Of a stretch of 6,849 nt of DNA, positions 5,770 to 6,849 are shown one piece after another. This DNA is from Bacteroidota bacterium (lineage in GTDB: Bacteria > Bacteroidota > Bacteroidia > NS11-12g > UBA9320), in contig DNBZ01000159.1 in NCBI GenBank assembly GCA_003484585.1, positions 1 to 6,849 of the forward strand, written 5' to 3'. Numbering within the stretch: the first letter of the stretch is position 1; every line of letters starts with the position of its first letter. The notes under the pieces were generated by a model that did no database searches, was not told the origin of the DNA, and was given only the letters and a program-made list of their open reading frames with translations. The position numbers and the translations under genes were made by a program.

Positions 5770-6849
5770 TTACAATCTTTCCAGCACCGCTGCTATCCCT
5801 TGTCCACCTCCAATACAGGCCGTCACCATTCCGTATTTTTGGTTTCTAAGTTTCATTTCCTCTAGTATTTGTACCGTCAGTTTAGCTCCTGTACAACCCA
5901 GTGGGTGACCTAAGCTAATCGCTCCTCCGTTTACATTTACTATATCTGGATTAATCTCTAAACCTCTCAGTACTGCTAAACTTTGCGAAGCAAATGCCTC
6001 GTTCAATTCTATTTGATCTATATCATTTAGAGTTAATCCAGCTTTGGCTAGTGCCTTTGGAATAGCTTCCATTGGGCCTATTCCCATATATCTTGGGCTT
6101 ACTCCCACAGACACTTGACTTACCAAGCGTGCTTTGGGTTCTAGACCGAGGTCTTTGACCATTTTCTCACTCATCACCAATACAAAACTGGCTCCGTCAC
6201 TGGTCTGCGAACTGTTACCTGCAGTTACCGTTCCATTATTTTTGAAGGCTGGGCGTAGTCTTGCTAATGCTTCTAGCGTAGTGTCTGCACGTGGACCTTC
6301 ATCCGTATCTACTATATATTTAGACGTTACTCGTTTATTAGTCTTCGGGTCAAAATTGACTTGCTCTACTTCAAAAGGAACTATTTGGTTTTTGAACTTT
6401 CCTTCTGCCAAAGCTTTCAATGCTTTTTGGTGAGAACCTAAAGCAAACTTATCTTGATCCTCTCTGCTGATGTTGTATTTCACAGCGACCTCTTCAGCAG
6501 TAAGACCCATTCCTAAGAAATAATCTCCGTGCTCCTTGGCTATGGTATAATTGGGTACAGTCTTGTAACCTACAGTAGGCACTAAACTCATACTCTCTGT
6601 ACCTCCGGCTATTATGCATTCTGCATATCCAGCTTTTATCTTGGCTACTGCCATAGCGATAGTCTCTATCCCGCTACCGCAATATCTATTGACAGACACT
6701 CCTGGCACTTCCATAGGTAACTTACTTCGAACTCCTACCCACCGACCCATTTGTAGGCCTTGCTCTGCCTCAGGTACTGCATTTCCTACTATGATATCTT
6801 CTACCACACTTGGATCAAAACCCGGAGTGTTATCTATCAAATAATCTAT
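5770..6849 (-). CDS. Acetyl-CoA C-acyltransferase (3-ketoacyl-CoA thiolase, FadA/FadI-like), 5' end truncated by window
   Basis: The gene is predicted to cleave 3-ketoacyl-CoA with CoA to acetyl-CoA and a shortened acyl-CoA, the last step of beta-oxidation. The frame stays open to the window edge (I-D-Y-L-I-D-N-T-P), so the TTG at 6840-6838 is an internal leucine codon. Against the usual length of about 390 residues, roughly 35 N-terminal residues are missing. The catalytic set is complete: the nucleophilic cysteine in VNRYCGSGIET (codon 6681-6679), NEAFA, the histidine of GGAISLGHPLG (codon 5907-5905) and the second cysteine in TACIGGGQG (codon 5817-5815). AGGTESMS is also conserved. The CoA-binding loop region is of normal length, so this appears an intact thiolase rather than a degenerate paralogue. 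A degradative rather than biosynthetic role is inferred from the acyl-CoA dehydrogenase gene 152 bases downstream on the same strand. A FadB/FadJ-type multifunctional enzyme is expected just beyond the right edge. Cytoplasmic. Confidence 0.96.
   Translation of the reverse strand: MDYLIDNTPGFDPSVVEDIIVGNAVPEAEQGLQMGRWVGVRSKLPMEVPGVSVNRYCGSGIETIAMAVAKIKAGYAECIIAGGTESMSLVPTVGYKTVPNYTIAKEHGDYFLGMGLTAEEVAVKYNISREDQDKFALGSHQKALKALAEGKFKNQIVPFEVEQVNFDPKTNKRVTSKYIVDTDEGPRADTTLEALARLRPAFKNNGTVTAGNSSQTSDGASFVLVMSEKMVKDLGLEPKARLVSQVSVGVSPRYMGIGPMEAIPKALAKAGLTLNDIDQIELNEAFASQSLAVLRGLEINPDIVNVNGGAISLGHPLGCTGAKLTVQILEEMKLRNQKYGMVTACIGGGQGIAAVLERL

Noticed and set aside
6134..6433. Long + strand frame opposite the thiolase gene (also 6614-6844 and 5726-5908).
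   Set aside because: These are antisense shadows of a strongly conserved thiolase with its full catalytic motifs on the - strand; the shadow proteins show no family features.
6838..6840. TTG as the start codon of the thiolase.
   Set aside because: The frame continues upstream to the window edge with thiolase-like residues, and about 35 conserved N-terminal residues would be missing, so this is an internal leucine codon.

Overview
The window looks like a chromosomal piece of a member of the Bacteroidota, probably Flavobacteriia or a close relative. The evidence is a protein ending in a Por/type IX secretion (T9SS) type A sorting domain, an OmpA-family protein with the jelly-roll middle domain common in this phylum, a lipoprotein carrying a Bacteroidota-type surface-export signal (C-K-D-D-E), AT-rich DNA, and start sites mostly without Shine-Dalgarno sequences. 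Species cannot be named from the sequence alone.

Layout: on the + strand, a small secreted protein (110-814) and an OmpA-like envelope protein (846-2444) lie 31 bases apart and probably form one transcription unit. They converge on three genes transcribed from the - strand. Read in their own direction these are a thiolase (5' end cut off by the window edge, 6849-5770), a long-chain type acyl-CoA dehydrogenase (5617-3836) and a putative surface lipoprotein (3713-2634). A 21-bp stem at 2586-2634 sits exactly at the convergence point and is probably a bidirectional terminator.

The thiolase and acyl-CoA dehydrogenase supply the first and last steps of fatty acid beta-oxidation. The middle two steps (enoyl-CoA hydratase and 3-hydroxyacyl-CoA dehydrogenase) would be expected just outside the right edge. 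The lipoprotein and the two + strand proteins are envelope or cell-surface proteins with no evident metabolic link to beta-oxidation.

The least ordinary sequence is intergenic. The gap between dehydrogenase and lipoprotein holds a perfect 18-bp inverted repeat whose arms are themselves hairpins (3774-3820), resembling a REP/BIME pair. The gap between thiolase and dehydrogenase is filled by 7-base units of the form TGAGNNN arranged as two opposing arrays around a 78-base spacer (5626-5767). The convergent gap also encodes a 30-residue reading frame that weakly resembles the C-terminus of a thiolase. I found no new multi-gene system, RNA gene, CRISPR array or intact mobile element.
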